A stretch of 64,000 nucleotides of DNA from Chamaea fasciata (Eukaryota; Chordata; Aves; Passeriformes; Sylviidae): the NCBI GenBank assembly GCA_029207755.1, contig JARCOQ010000012.1:22493740-22557739 (forward strand), given 5' to 3'. The notes beneath the pieces are model-generated. The model saw only the letters and a list, made by a program, of their open reading frames with translations, had not been told where the DNA came from and did no database searches. The stretch's first letter is position 1, and every line of letters starts with the position of its first letter. Position numbers and translations under genes: made by a program. This document shows positions 21,882-34,787 of this stretch, in pieces.

Positions 21882-23317
21882 GTATTTTAGTGAAAATGAC
21901 TCTAAGAAATTCCCTGGAGATGAGCCTGTGATAACTCTGCTCCCCTGCCACAGCTCCGTGGCTCCTGTCCCTGGTCCCAGAGGGAATCCAGGCTTGTGAA
22001 TGCCCCAGGGGCTGGCTGGAGCTCCATCCCTGCTGTAGATGTGCTGGCAGTCAGTTCTGCTTCCTGCTAGCACCCAAACTCACCCAGGGGTTTTCCATTA
22101 GACACAGAACTTTCAAACTACTTTAAAATGTAGAGTGCAAACTAAGAGCTTGACTTTACGGCAGCAAGACGTTTCAAAACAACACAGCAGAGAAGTTCTT
22201 CGAGGGAAAGTCCCAAGGAAAGCACGGGCATGAGCTCTCCTTGCTCTCTTGTGGGTTGTGTGTCCTCAGGCAGACACACAGAAGCTTTCAGATGAGGACT
22301 GGGACTATTTCAGATGAGGAATGGGACTTTCCAGGCAGAAGTGAACAACAGAATCCAAACTATATTTTGTTAAAGGCCATAGAGGGAAACCTCCTCTGCC
22401 GCCAGCTGTTGGATTTCAGGGCTGCCCTCTAGTCTGAATCTTGCAAAAATTTTTTTTTTAAATTTATTTTTTTTTTCTTCTGGGCCATAAAAATGACGTG
22501 GGGGAAGCAGATCTGCCTGTCCCACACGTGGATCTTCCCCAGCTCGGGGTGAACAGATAAAAGCTCAGGGGATGTGTAGTCTTTAAACGCGTACCCAGCC
22601 CTGGGAGCTGTGCCCAGCAGGTGCCTGGGGCTGCGCCAGCGGCTCCCGGGAGGGAAAGAGGAGCAAGGGCTGCCCGGGAGTGTCTGGGTCCCCGCTGTCC
22701 TGGGGACAAGGTGCTGCCGTGCCCTGACCCTGCTGTGCCTGAGCTGAACTCCCAGGCCAGCTCCCACTGCCCTGGCACACCGGCCGGGAGCCCACGGACT
22801 CCCATCCCAGTGTCCTGGGCTCACTCCTTGGGTTCCTTTCCCTGGTCCCTCCTCTCAAAGCTGGGAACTCTGCGAGGCTCCTGAGGTTCAGAGCTGAGGC
22901 TCTCTTACTGAGCCCAGCACAGCGTCCCTCGTTTGCATCACACTCATTCCTAGAGGTCACTGTGGTCACACCGTAACATCCAGGCTCCTTATGGAAAAAC
23001 AAACTGGTTTGTGCCTGGAAGTGCAGCCGTGTGTGGGAACTGGCCTGAAGCATCCTCTAGGATTCCTGTGCCCTTCTCTTGGTTACAGCAAGGCCCGTGA
23101 AGGACATGCAGGTGCAGCCTGCACAGCTGTGCTGCAGCTTCCGCAGGTAAAGCCAGCTGCACTTTGGGGACCCACTGCCACTTCTCCACCACTTGTGCAT
23201 GGTTTCTTCTGAAGAAGACTTGCAGCAGGCTTTGTAACGGCCTGGAAAGCCTGGTACCAAAGGAATAATGTGAATAATAAAATATTATTTTTTTTTCTTC
23301 TACATGGTACGGATAAT

Positions 23318-23319
<2 letters not shown>

Positions 23320-23347
<28 letters not shown>
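23320..23347. repeat. Poly-T tract (28 T)
   Basis: Uninterrupted run of about 28 T on +, followed by aggcag. On the - strand it is a poly-A within the possible BEAN1 3'UTR. No target-site duplication or element body was recognised. Confidence 0.85.
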
Positions 23348-23348
<1 letters not shown>

Positions 23349-23872
23349 GGCAGTGCTTTGCCTACTGAAACACATAGTTAGACAAAGAGTTATTTAAAAA
23401 TGCTTTGTTTTCAATACACTGAATGAGATGTACTAGTGACACCTACAACGACAACAGAATGCTCTTCTTTTTCCTTCTGTTCTAAAACATGCAAAGTATC
23501 ATAAAATCGACAAGTAGGCTTGACTGGATAACATTTATCTTCATTATGAGTAGCTGATTTCAATGGGTTTTGCAATGCTTCAAAAAAGTCAGATGCACTG
23601 CTTGTCTCTGCTGCTCTGATGCTGTGTGATGCCATGGAACACTTTGAAGCACAAACAGGGAAATTTAGGTAAAGTTGCAAAACCCACTGTAAAAAAATCC
23701 CATTGTATCCCTGTTTAAAGATAAAAAATTGGTAAAACTTCCAGAGGTTTTATTCTTCCACTGGTCTGAGTTCTTGAGAAGAATTGAAGGAAAGAGCCAC
23801 TTTGATTGACACGATTTGGGATCTGATGGCCGGTGGGAGAATGTTCCAGGTTTCTGTTGGAGCAGGCTGTGC

Positions 23873-24131
23873 TCACACGCCGCTGTCCCGTACGGGGGAG
23901 CAGCACTGGGAGATCACGGCGATGGCCGAGCTGGGCTGCTGCAAGTCCTGCAGCCTCACTGCGGAATGTGCAGCCCATCCTGCAGTCCCCGGTGCTGCTT
24001 CCTCTTCCTGGCTGATACAGATATTTATAGGTGTTTCATTTCTTTGGCAAGGGTCCGTGAGGGAATATGGGGGGGGATCATCTGTGGGAATATATATTTG
24101 TGTTGCTCCTGGCCCCACACATTCGTCGTAG
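23873..24131 (-). CDS. BEAN1: BEAN1 last coding exon with PPPY motif
   Basis: The exon starts after acceptor cctttcag and completes the split Cys codon. It encodes YDECVGPGATQIYIPTDDPP and then PYSLTDPC, almost identical to human YEECVGPGATQLYVPTDAPPPYSLTDSC. PPPY is the main NEDD4 WW-domain ligand. After that the sequence (QRNETPINICISQEEEAAPG...) diverges and ends ...CSPVRDSGV with TGA at 23873-23875. It is shorter than the human tail and lacks the second PPY element (LPPYEAV in human, from memory). An overlapping 234-codon frame on the same strand (24025-24729) is in another phase and is a shadow. Confidence 0.93.
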
Positions 24132-24935
24132 CTGAAAGGAAAAAAGAAATGTTCATTAGATTCCTGGGAAAAATGCCACAGTACATTATTTCAGCATAAG
24201 AGAGGCAAGTAAAGTGAGAAGAAAACGAGTGTCTGGAGTGTCTGCATCCTTGCTGACCCTGCCACGTCAGACATCCAAGAATATAGCACTTAAAAACGCC
24301 CAGAGATAATCCCAGGGGTGCACAGTCACCGTAAGTGCAGTGCAGCCAGGGCTCATTCCTGCTCTCACTTGCCTGTAAGAGCCAGGTTAGAAAAATCTGG
24401 GGGAAGGGAGGCGGTGTTGCTGTTTCAATTGTGAAATGAGGTATGGAGAGCTTGTGATGGGAGTCTCTAGCAGGTATACCTCTGTGCTGTCCTGCTGCAG
24501 GTCTCTGGAGCTCAGCCAGCACTGCCTGGGTGGGCAGTCTGCAGGAAGGCGTGTGCTGCCAGGGGCAGCAGGATTCCTTGCTGAGCTGCAGAGACCTACT
24601 GGATAGCCTGGGCAGACTCGTGCTGGGCACTCTGGGACTGGGCACAGTGCCCCTCGCGTTCCTGCCAAGAGCAGGAATGCAGGGCAGGTGGGTTGGGGGG
24701 GTTTCCATGGGGAGCCAGCTCGGGTGCACCCAGGCTTTGTGGTTCTGTCTGCGCCACCGGGCTGGTGCCAGGGAAACTGTTCCCTCCTCACTCTGCTCTG
24801 TGCTCCCTGGCTACAGGCAAGAGCCAGAAAAGTCACAGCATCATGATCTTAAACGTTAGACCTGCTTTGTGGCTGGTCTTTAACCATTCCAGGGTCATTT
24901 TAAATCCAGTCCTGAAGAAGGGAATGTTTCCTGTT

Positions 24936-25070
24936 AAAAAAAACCCACACCCCCCCCCCCAAAAAAAACCCAAAAACCCCCAAAAAACCCAAAAAAAAAA
25001 CCAAAAAAAAAAAACCAAAAAAAACCCAAAACACAAAAAACCCCACCAAAAACCCCACCAAACCGAACCC
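24936..25070. repeat. A/C-only low-complexity tract
   Basis: About 135 bp made almost entirely of A runs and C runs on + (patterns such as AAAACCC, CCCCAAAA). It lies in the BEAN1 intron. On the transcribed - strand it reads as G/T-only sequence with many GGG and GGGG runs. Confidence 0.9.
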
Positions 25071-27520
25071 CTTTCCCTCCTGAGTTAACCTGAAAAATAT
25101 TTCTGCTGGAGCCAGACAAATTAAGAACCTATTTCCTCAGCCACAGTAACTGCTGGGCAATTAAGATCTGGGATATTTCCTGAAAATTGGGATATTGAGC
25201 ATGTGTCTTCTCAGCAGACTGCAGGCACACACTGTGTCCCCGTCCCTGTGTTACTGCCAGGCTAAACTAAGCTCCCAAACCGCAGTCTGGGTGATGGAAA
25301 TGGTTCTTGGGAGGAAAGGAGAGGTAGGAAAGTGAAATCAGAGTGCTACATAACTAAACTCAAATATCCATGGGTGTTTTTATTTTTACCCCCATTTTAT
25401 CTTACTTCTATATTCATCAGGACAACGGCTTTAAATTCAGACTAGAAAAGTTTGATTTCCCCATCAGAAAATGATATTTAAGAATGCAAGTCTGTTCTGA
25501 AAACCCTGAATAGGGCTGCTAGATATTTCAGAAAAGTCCCAGCATGTTAGGAAGTAGAATTGTTTTTTTTCTACAGCATGTGGAAAAGGTCTTACTCCAG
25601 CCTCTACTGAACACACTGAAGCTTTCAAATATATGTGGTAGCCTTTGAAAAGTTCTTAGACCTCAGTCAGACATTGAGGACCTGATGCCCTCAACTCTCC
25701 TTGAGCTCTGTGAGAGTAAAGGAACAGGCACTTCTTGCAGGATTCCTATGAGCTGCATCTTTACTTAATTTACATTTTGCTGACCCAGAGCCCAGTGAAT
25801 TTATTTAAAATCTCTCTTCAGGTTTTGACTGACTTAATCAGGCTAACAGAGAGCACTTACTGGTTCTGTTAGCACAGGTGAAAAGTTTCCATTCAGAAAA
25901 ACCCACAGTAATGCGAGTTTCAAAGTGGAAAATTTGGAATTCTTCTGCCAAGACACAAAAGGGAAGAAGCTTCTGTCTCCTGCTTCTGGGAAATCTGCCA
26001 CTGACCTAAAGGAGAAATAGGCACAATGGGAACTGTTTCTTGCTGCGGTTACCGGATCATCTGCAGATGATTCTCTGCCTTGGGTTTAATTTAATGCCTT
26101 TCCTGGACCACAGCTCAGCTTTGTAGAACTGAACTGCTGGCTGGGATAAACAGGGAAATGATCCCTTGGGAAGCAGACCTGTAAGGGTCAAGTAAATGGG
26201 TGTGAATTATGCTGTTGAAGAGTTGGCATTTTAGTGTTCAGTTCCAAGTATCAATGTACAATGTATTTGTGTTAGGGTATTTTATCCTTCATACATTATT
26301 TCTTTTTCTCCAAAAGCGATTAATATTCTTCCCCCTCATTTTTGGCAATTAAGATCATATTTTAAATATTGAGTAAGGTAGTAAAAAACACATGCCAGAC
26401 TTTCAATTAAACACCTTTTTGACAGATTCACAGCTGTGCCTACAGATTGTTGTGGCCATGGAGAGAATTACAAATAATTCAAATAGTTGTGGGGGTTTTT
26501 TTTAATAACTTTTTGTATTTCATTATCAGTTTATGATCTTGATGTTCATTTCCTGTGTTCTTTTCTATGCATCAGGATATCAGGGATCTTTACTTGTAGA
26601 GCTGGCATTGCAAACAGCTCCTGCTCTGTTTCTGCAGATAAGGTTCCTAGCACTCTCTGGTGAGGGCAGAATGGACATGAATTAAGGTCATGAAAGAGAC
26701 TTCAACTTTGTATTTTTTCTTTTGTTTGCAAGTGTTTTGTGGATTTCTTTAAATGTATTTTTTGGGGGGGGGGATTGTTTTTCTTTGTTTGTTTTGTGAT
26801 GTGATTTTTTCCCCCTCTGTTTAACAGCTTTAGTACTTTGGTTGTGCTTTCTAACTGCTGTTATAGAGACATTCCTGCAGGATAGATAATGCATTATCAA
26901 CTCCACAAGCATGAATTTTATTTTGCACTCTCTCCTTCAAGGAGACTTTAATATGTAAACTGATATGACTTTACAAGATCTTTTTTATTAGAGAATCTAA
27001 GCAACTATTGTAAGAAATGATACCCGGTTGGACTGGCATCCCCTGTCCATGTATGGTGGTGGTTGGAAAATTATTCCTCAAAAGATCTGAAGGATTACTT
27101 AGAAAAATTGCAACGGCAACAATTTCTTGCAAGTGATAGCAAGTATTGATGTTAGTGAGGCTGGACTAAAACCTTCCTGTCATTTTAAAATAAAGGCAAA
27201 CCTTGATCCCCAATCTGGAGCTAAATAGGCAGAAAGATTTGCGGGTGGTGGCAGGGGGTGGAGGTTGGGAGGTTTGTTTTGGTTTGGTTTTTTATTTAGT
27301 ATTTTATGCGTGAGTTTTTCCTGGGCCAGATTTCTCCTGGTTTGGCTGCCTCAGTCAGAAGCTCCCAGTTTAGTTGAGGGCACCAGGAACACCAGGGAAG
27401 TGGAAATGGGAGAGAGGAAGAGGAAGGGGGGAGGTCTGAGACTGCAGCTCACAGGCAGAAATTATCAAACTGCAACCTCGGGAACTGCTAAGGGAGTGAT
27501 ACCCACAAAGAGGTGTGTAA

Positions 27521-27608
27521 TGTGTGTGTGTACATATATATATATGTGTGTGTGTGTATAGGTATATTTATATGTTTGTATATATATTTACATATATATA
27601 TATGTGTT
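27521..27608. repeat. Compound TG/TA microsatellite
   Basis: Alternating TG and TA blocks (tgtgtgtg, tatatata, repeated) in the BEAN1 intron. No gene is associated with the open frames across it. Confidence 0.9.
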
Positions 27609-28746
27609 TTGCAACTGACAATGCAGGACCATGAAGTGGACAACCAAAAATACTTGTTCATCTTTTACAAAACCCACCACAATAGTTTTATTTTATCTGT
27701 CAGATTCACTTCTGTGAAATGTAAAAAGTAGCTCAGGCTTGAAGTTCACTACAGCAGTTACAGGAAAACCCTTTTAGATAGGAAAGCAAATGCTTTTGGA
27801 AAGTGTTGTGTTACCATAACGTAAATAATGGAGCACAGGAACTCTTTACACTGCATCTTGTGGATACAAGCCCTGAAAAAATCCTTGGCTGCAGTACTTG
27901 TGGTGAATCCACTTTAATCCACTGCTTTCTAAAACTTGTTTTATGTGGAGGTTCAGTATCAGCAGGCAGTGATGAGAAGGAAGGGGTTACTGACCATGAA
28001 ATGTGCTGCTGTCTGCATGGGTTTGGGCATTGTTTTCTGTTGTAATGCCTGCGCTGCGGTTGTAGACACACTATTGAGTTCTTTAGGGATAATTTCCCTG
28101 GAAAAAAGCAAGGAAGGCTGATGTCTGTGAGCATCTTACTGCAGGTAAATGTGATCTGCAGAGAGGGGAATAGTACTCAAAAATGGCAGCAGCTCCCCTA
28201 GATGACCTTGTTGACTCAGAGCATGGCAGGAGTGGCAATAACTTTGTGAATTTGTTGGGTCTTGTTGCAGTGAGTATTCAGATGGGTTTGTTGCCAAGGA
28301 AACTCCGAAGAGCTTCTTTAACTGGCTGTCATTCATAAATTAGGAGCCCCTCTCGGGGGCAGGAAGAAGGTTCTGCTGACAGAACTTTTTAAGATGCAAA
28401 CAGCAAGAAGTGAAAAAAGGCAGAGCTGGGAATGAAGAATTTGTCGTGCAATAGATGTCTCATGGTTCATTTGTTGTACGTTCTGACTCTGCTAAAATTG
28501 CTCCTGTTGCGCTGTTTCCATTTTGCTGGTGACCTGCTGTGTTCTTTTGATAATGGCAAACAGAACTCCTGGATCTGGAACATCCATGTGCTGACAGGTT
28601 GGAGCTGTTATGAAACAGCACAAAGGATGTTTAGATGCTGTTCTTACCTAACAGAAAAGCTGAAATTGGCACAATTGTGCTGTAACTCTCTACAAGAAGG
28701 TTCAGATGAAAAAGAAAATGGTGTGTTTGATGCCCATGTAGGCAGT

Positions 28747-28808
28747 TGAGCTGATGATGCTGAACTCTGCTTTCTGTGAGCTGATGATGCTGAACTCTGC
28801 TTTCTGTG
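28747..28808. repeat. 30-bp tandem duplication
   Basis: Two identical adjacent copies of a 30-bp unit beginning gagctgatgatgctgaactc, at 28748 and 28778. Perfect identity implies a recent duplication or an assembly feature. It lies in the BEAN1 intron. Confidence 0.9.
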
Positions 28809-31800
28809 ATGGCACAATTTGCTCACAGCCAAGTTTGTAGGAGAGGAGCCTGGAAATCTGTCCATGTTTCCTTTGAGGTGTGTTGTCCTAGAATACATAT
28901 TTTCTTTGGCGATTTATTATTACCATGAGGAAATGTATCAGTTTTGACAGAACTGCTCCTCTAATGAAATGTATCATGAGCCAGGACATTTTCCTAGGTT
29001 TATTTTTGGTCCTGACACTTCCCATTTGAGATTTTAATCATACACATATTTATATACATGTTTATTTTAATGTTTTTAAATAGTAAAAAATGTAACCCAA
29101 GGTACTGTTCAAGAAAACATCTAGGGCTTGAGTAACTTAACCATTGACGAGACAGGAAAGGTGGAATTTAGGGTTTTTTCTGTCTTTTTTTCTGTTCATA
29201 GTTATTTCTGGAATTTCCAGTTCCTCAGAACTACAAGAGGACTATCTGTGTTAATGAACACTGAAAGGCTGCATCTTTATTCAGCTCTCTGTGTCAAGAT
29301 AATCTTGAGGAAGTTATGATTTTGATGGATAAATACTCCAGAGGAGAAATGAAATTCAGTGTAAACTGTTTTCTTGAGAACATATATCAGATGACATTTG
29401 AAACTAATATAATGCAGTTTCATCATAACTGTGGAGCTTTAAATGATTGAAATAAATGTTTTAAATAAAACAAGTCATTCTAGGATGAAGATTTCATATG
29501 ACACAGCCTGACATTAATTTTATACATAGTAAGAACTACTTGGTCATCAGCAGTGTTTGCTCTCTGGATTTTTGTCATCATTATAGAGTAAAGGATGCTG
29601 GGCACTGATTGAGTAACAAGAATCAGTTAAGAAAAATAAAAATTTGTAGCTTCCCAAGCCATGGAGTTAATCCACAAACAGGATTCTAAACTACAGCACC
29701 AATTCTTGCATGTCACCGGAACCTGCTGATGTTTGAGGACGTTTTCCATTTGACAAGGTTTAGGATAATATTCCTAGAAAGGGCTTTGCTTTAATTATTC
29801 CAGGAATGAATTCTGAGCAGGTGAAGGAAATACTGCCTGCAATATGCAACAGAAAGTATGACAGCTGGGAAATCAGGGAAAATTCCTCTTTGTTTTTTAA
29901 GTACAGTCATCAAAGATTTGACAGCTTTAAGTTGTGGTTGCTCTGCGTGGCACTGCAGATTTCTGCTCAGAGATCCTTGGTGCTTCCCTTCCATCAGATG
30001 TTGCTGCTCTCACTGCTGCAGGTTTTTTATGCAGCAATAATTTGCACCTCCAGAGTGGAACTGGAGCAGGTGTAAAGAGAGGCTGGTCAGAAGGTGCAGC
30101 CTCCCCACAGATACTTTTAATGACAGAAAGTGAAGGGAATTTTGTGCCTCAGCTGCCCAACACAGCCTGTGGTGTGAGAGTGTTTTTGACTACAAAGACA
30201 AGAGAAAAGAGAAAGATGTGGATATTTTAGAGGAATGGAAATGCCACAGAAAGAAACTCTCATGAAATGGCTGTAAACAAAGTTAAGCTTGAAATAAGAA
30301 GTTTGCCAGAATAATTAGGAATTGACTTTTTCTATCCCTAATACTGAGGAGGGATAGCACTGGGATGTGAAGGGAGGGGCTTTAGGGTGTTTGGAATTTG
30401 GAGTTAAAGGAATTGAGAGTTTTAGCTCATGCCATGGTATCTAATGGACTTATAAACCTGTCATATTTCCAGTGGCATTTTTTACCTTACTAAGTGAAAA
30501 TCTCTGCGGGGGTATTGAAGTAAGAGCTGAACTTAACCCCAAATGTCCACCTCATGCTTTGCCAGCTGTCATTGTAATGTGGCAAAAGCTCCTCACCTGG
30601 TTTGCTCTCAGGAAAACAACCTTGGCAAAGGAATACAGCAGATTTAGCAAGATTTTATGTCAGTTCCCTGCAAGCCTAATTCTGCCTTTCAAGAAAATCC
30701 AGGAGGCTGGCTTGGCTGACTTGCATCTTCAGAAGTGGGGGATGGAAAAGAATGCCTTAAAAAAGAAAGTCCCTTAAGTAGGCTTTTAAAAATATATATT
30801 TAAAGGAAAATTAGTGTCTGACTTTAAGACAGGAGCATTTCCTTTTGCCATTTTAAAGTAATTTTTAAATTGATTTGCTCATTTAAACAATGCAGGCTGA
30901 ACATGGTTATTGAGAATACTGGGATCTATCAAGCCCAAACAAGAACATTTTCTCTAGAACAGATCCTGTGTAGATTAGGCAGAGTGACCAGCTGAGAAAG
31001 AGTGAGCCCACAAACAAGCCCTCACACAATGTGATTTAATATGAATACTGGGATAGAGGGGGCTGAATGTTTTTTTTATCTTCATGTGCCCTGTGGGGAA
31101 CATTCAGTGTGAACTCTGGAGAGGGCTTCTGTGGCTTCCATTAAAACCATTCCTGAAGGAAAATCCCTGCATCCTCCTGAGCAGTTGTTCCTCAGGGATG
31201 GTCTGTGTTACACACTCACGAGCCTCAATCAATTTCAAACATGTGAGCTCAACTTATTTTTAACCAGCTTTCTTATTATATATTTGTAAGAAGATAATTA
31301 GCACTGCTCACTAGAAGTGTGTGTTACAAAGAGCTCAGCAAGTGAACATGAGCTCATGATTTGTCTATAAAGGTTTCATCCCCACAGTGTCAACAGCCTG
31401 ACTTCACACACACCAGCAGAGTGAACCTTGAGCAAAATGGCAAATACTGGATTTACAGGCTTTCCAGTGTTTCTTTCCATGTCATATTGACTGCGATGAC
31501 AGCTAAGGTGTGGCAGGGAGATTGTGCTTGTATTCTGTCCTGGCTGGATGTGTTCAGTTTGCTCTTTTGGAGGGATTAGAACTCTGTGGTTTGGAATTGC
31601 TGGGAGATCACTTAGATTGTCTTTCTCAGACTGAGTTTCTTAGAAACAAAGGCTTTTCCATGTCTGGTGACACAGACTGTGAACATTAACTTCCAGCCCT
31701 GCTGCAAGTATCTGTACGTATCAGGAATAGCTCTGAAATACAAACCTCTCATATTCTGAAACTGTTTGGTTCATACCCCCTGTATTTGGTTTTTATATTT

Positions 31801-34645
31801 CCCATCTACACCTCATGTAAAATCAATGTGACAGATGCTAGCACAGATCTGAGATTCATTAAAAAACTATTAACTGTCCTAAAGGGATATTTATGGATAG
31901 CAGCCCTGTATATTTTGGGCTGTCAAAACAAATTGACCAAATGGCATCTCTGTAACCACCTTCCAACTACGGCAGGCTAATGACAAAATTCCACGCCTGG
32001 TGTCCCTCGAAATCTAATGCAAGAAAGGGGTTAGTGGAAGTGTCTGTGGGGACAATCAGACTGAGTCTCCAATGAAACCTGTGATTTAGAGATCAGAGCA
32101 AATATTAATATCCCAAGGCATTTTTCATGGATTAATTTACCAATAACATTTTTTCCCATAAACAGTGTTTTATATAAACAGGGTTATTGGACATCCAGCT
32201 GGAGAGTTGGGGGTGGGCAGGCCTGAACTGGGAGCTCTCCCTCAGCCACAGACACGGGGACTGACTCCGTGTTTCATCAGCTTCCCCTTAAATCCCTTTT
32301 GCACTCATTTTGTGGTTTAAAGCTCAGCTACAAAATCTAACTAAAACATTCTCGACCAACCACCCCTTGGCCAATTGAAGGTGTTGTCCTTTCTACTGAA
32401 ACCATTTCTGGCGTGTGGACTGGCAGGAATGGTGTGAGGAGCCCTGGGCTGCACACTCCTGTCTGGGTGCTCGGATGCAGGTGGCCTTGCAGGCTCTGCC
32501 AGCACCAGGTGGATAAAGGGAATTATCCTGGCAGCACCCACTGCTCTTAACTCACTGAACTCCTTAATTTCAAAGATTTTTAAGAGTTATTTACCAGTGC
32601 AGTTGCTTTCCTTGCTGCTCTTCATTTCTGTTCTGCTGATGCCACAGCTGCATTATTAGCTTTTGGCCACGCTAGTTTAGCTTTAAATTACATCTTGCCC
32701 TCCAGGAATTAGGAGGAGGAATTACACTCATTTAGGCAGTGCTATGTTTCAGTAAACCTACTCTTCAAAATATTATCACATGCAATGAGATTGATCCCAG
32801 GGATTTTTATTTTAAATGCACAAGGTCAGGCATGTCTTGTTTCTGCTTCCAGGCCGTGTTTGACAGTCAGCTTTCAAATAATGTCCATGCTCTACTAATT
32901 AAAAATAGACACTGCAGTGTTATACCATGCAGAAGAATATAAAAGGAGATGCACAGGAATTTTTCAGGCTTTACATAATGTAGTAATTCAGACAGTGCCT
33001 CTCACCCAATGTCTTTCTGAAGTTACAATGGTCTGGAGATCGCATTAATAGCAACTTTCGAAGTCTCCATGTAGCTTTGCTTTCAGCCATCTGCTTTCCC
33101 TGAAGTTCCCCAAGTTGTGTTGCTAAGATACAAAATTTACTAAGATTTTGATGATTTGCCAAAGCTACTTTTTAAAAAATATTAAACTGCAGCAGCAGTG
33201 AGAAAACAGCCAAACCATTAACAATAATCTTTACTTTGGACCTGTGATGCAGGGCTGTAATTACTGGGATGGGCAGCGTTTTCCAGTGTGTGTGCAGAGT
33301 GGATCCTCAGGGACACAGTCCACTCAGCCCAGCAGGGAATCACTGCCCAGGAGGAGGCAGTGGCTGGACACATGAAGGTAGGACATAATATAATTAACCC
33401 TTGCCCAGCTTGTTACAGAGGCCACTGCAGAATTTACTGCAAAATGTGGATAATTTGTGCTATCCTGTGTCACTCCTATCTCCTTCAAACAGAACTCCAT
33501 AGAGATGGAAAATTCTTTGTGCCTGTTTCAAACTGGAAATGCAAGCATCCTTTGGTAGAGCCTTTGATGGTTTGTCTGCTGAAGAAATATATTGTCAATT
33601 TGTTCTCAGGAATCTGGCCAACTGCCCACTCAGCGTCTTGCTTAGGTGTCAGCTGGCTGCCTTTTATTAGTAAAGACTCGTGGGTGTGGGCCCAAAATCC
33701 AGTCTAAATTCCTAGGTGGATTTATATGAAGTTCTACACATTTAGATGCCAGGCTCAGAGTAATTTTTCACATGTGAGCTTTCTGCTAAAATATTTACAC
33801 AATCCCTAAAAGCCCATTTGTTATATAGGATGAGTTTGTGATCCATAACGGGCTGCTTGTAGAACATGCATAGAATAAACAAAGCAAAGATCCATGTCTG
33901 GTGTGCTCACAGTGCTGAGTTGCTCTATATCACAGTCAGGAAAGGGCTGCTCTTATAGTGGTTTAACTCTAAACACAGTCTGCTCAAAAGGAAGAAAAAA
34001 ATAAAAAGAAAGGGGGGCATGGCTGTTCAACATTTGTTTGCTGTTCGTAAGACACAGCACTAGAGAAAGCTTGAAGTGATGTTCTGCTTAAAATGATTTC
34101 TGTTGGTTCACCGCAGGGAGTAACTGAATTCCTTCATTTCTGGACCTCAGGGTGCCTGAGGCACACAAAGGAGATGCCCATGGCCCAAAGTGCAGCTCCT
34201 GTGGCTCATGAGGCTGTTCCTGTACCCTGTGAATGTGGGCACGCAATTTAGGAGCTGCTGTATGATTTCTGGAATTTTGTTTTTCAGTCTCCTCTGCTCT
34301 GAACATTCTCAAGGTCAGTAATAAATGTAACATGGAAGTTCTTGGAAAAAGTATGTATTTTTGACTTTGAAACTTTGATTTGTAAATGCATTTCTTTCAA
34401 AGAAAGAAGATTGTAAGTAATTCTACTTGTGTGTTTCATTAGTATGTCATCACTATGATAAATTTCAAGGTGAATATCACTGAATAAGAATTCCTGTTCA
34501 TACCTTTATTTAGTAAAAACGTATTCTGCTGAGGAAAACTTGAGCTTACACTCAAGCTAAGGTACGTCTGTCTGTATTTAGAGTTTTTGTAGTGGGCTTT
34601 GCCAGTGCAGGACTGTAACCCTGAGAATCTCAGGCAAGTGCTTAC

Positions 34646-34787
34646 CATGGAGGTGGATCAGGATACATGATGTTCACCTGAGAAAGTATATCCAGGTAGG
34701 AGTCAAAATCACAGGCTGGGGGGAACTCCTCGGTGCAGGTGGATCTCAGCTCTGCAGAGGAGCCGCCGGGAGAGAAACCATCTGGAG
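34646..34787 (-). CDS. BEAN1: BEAN1 coding exon (cytoplasmic linker)
   Basis: The 142 nt follow acceptor ttttgtag and end at donor gtaagc. They encode PDGFSPGGSSAELRSTCTEE and continue FPPACDFDSYLDILSQVN, then IMYPDPPP. This aligns with the human CSSSEDWPPPLDISSDGDVDATVLRELYPDSPP stretch, with the YPD-PP end conserved. The exon ends two nt into a Cys codon (tg|c), so the PPxY motif PPCY is formed across the splice junction; human has PPGY there. Confidence 0.88.

Larger units (their letters stand above)
18641..23872. other. Region between the PUB-domain gene and BEAN1 coding end
   Basis: I recognise no coding gene here. The part adjoining 23872 should be BEAN1 3'UTR; the nearest - strand AATAAA I see is at 22463-22468, implying a UTR of roughly 1.4 kb. 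The interval holds T tracts at 21858-21881 and 23320-23347, a 12-bp perfect hairpin at 21027, and a GC-richer patch at about 22590-22890 without a convincing protein. Confidence 0.5.

Noticed and set aside
22583..23053. 156-codon - strand frame in a GC-richer patch
   Set aside because: No domain, composition typical of chance frames in GC-rich DNA, and competing frames on both strands.
24025..24729. 234-codon open frame on -
   Set aside because: It overlaps the BEAN1 last exon in another phase and reads through its splice acceptor, so it is a shadow.
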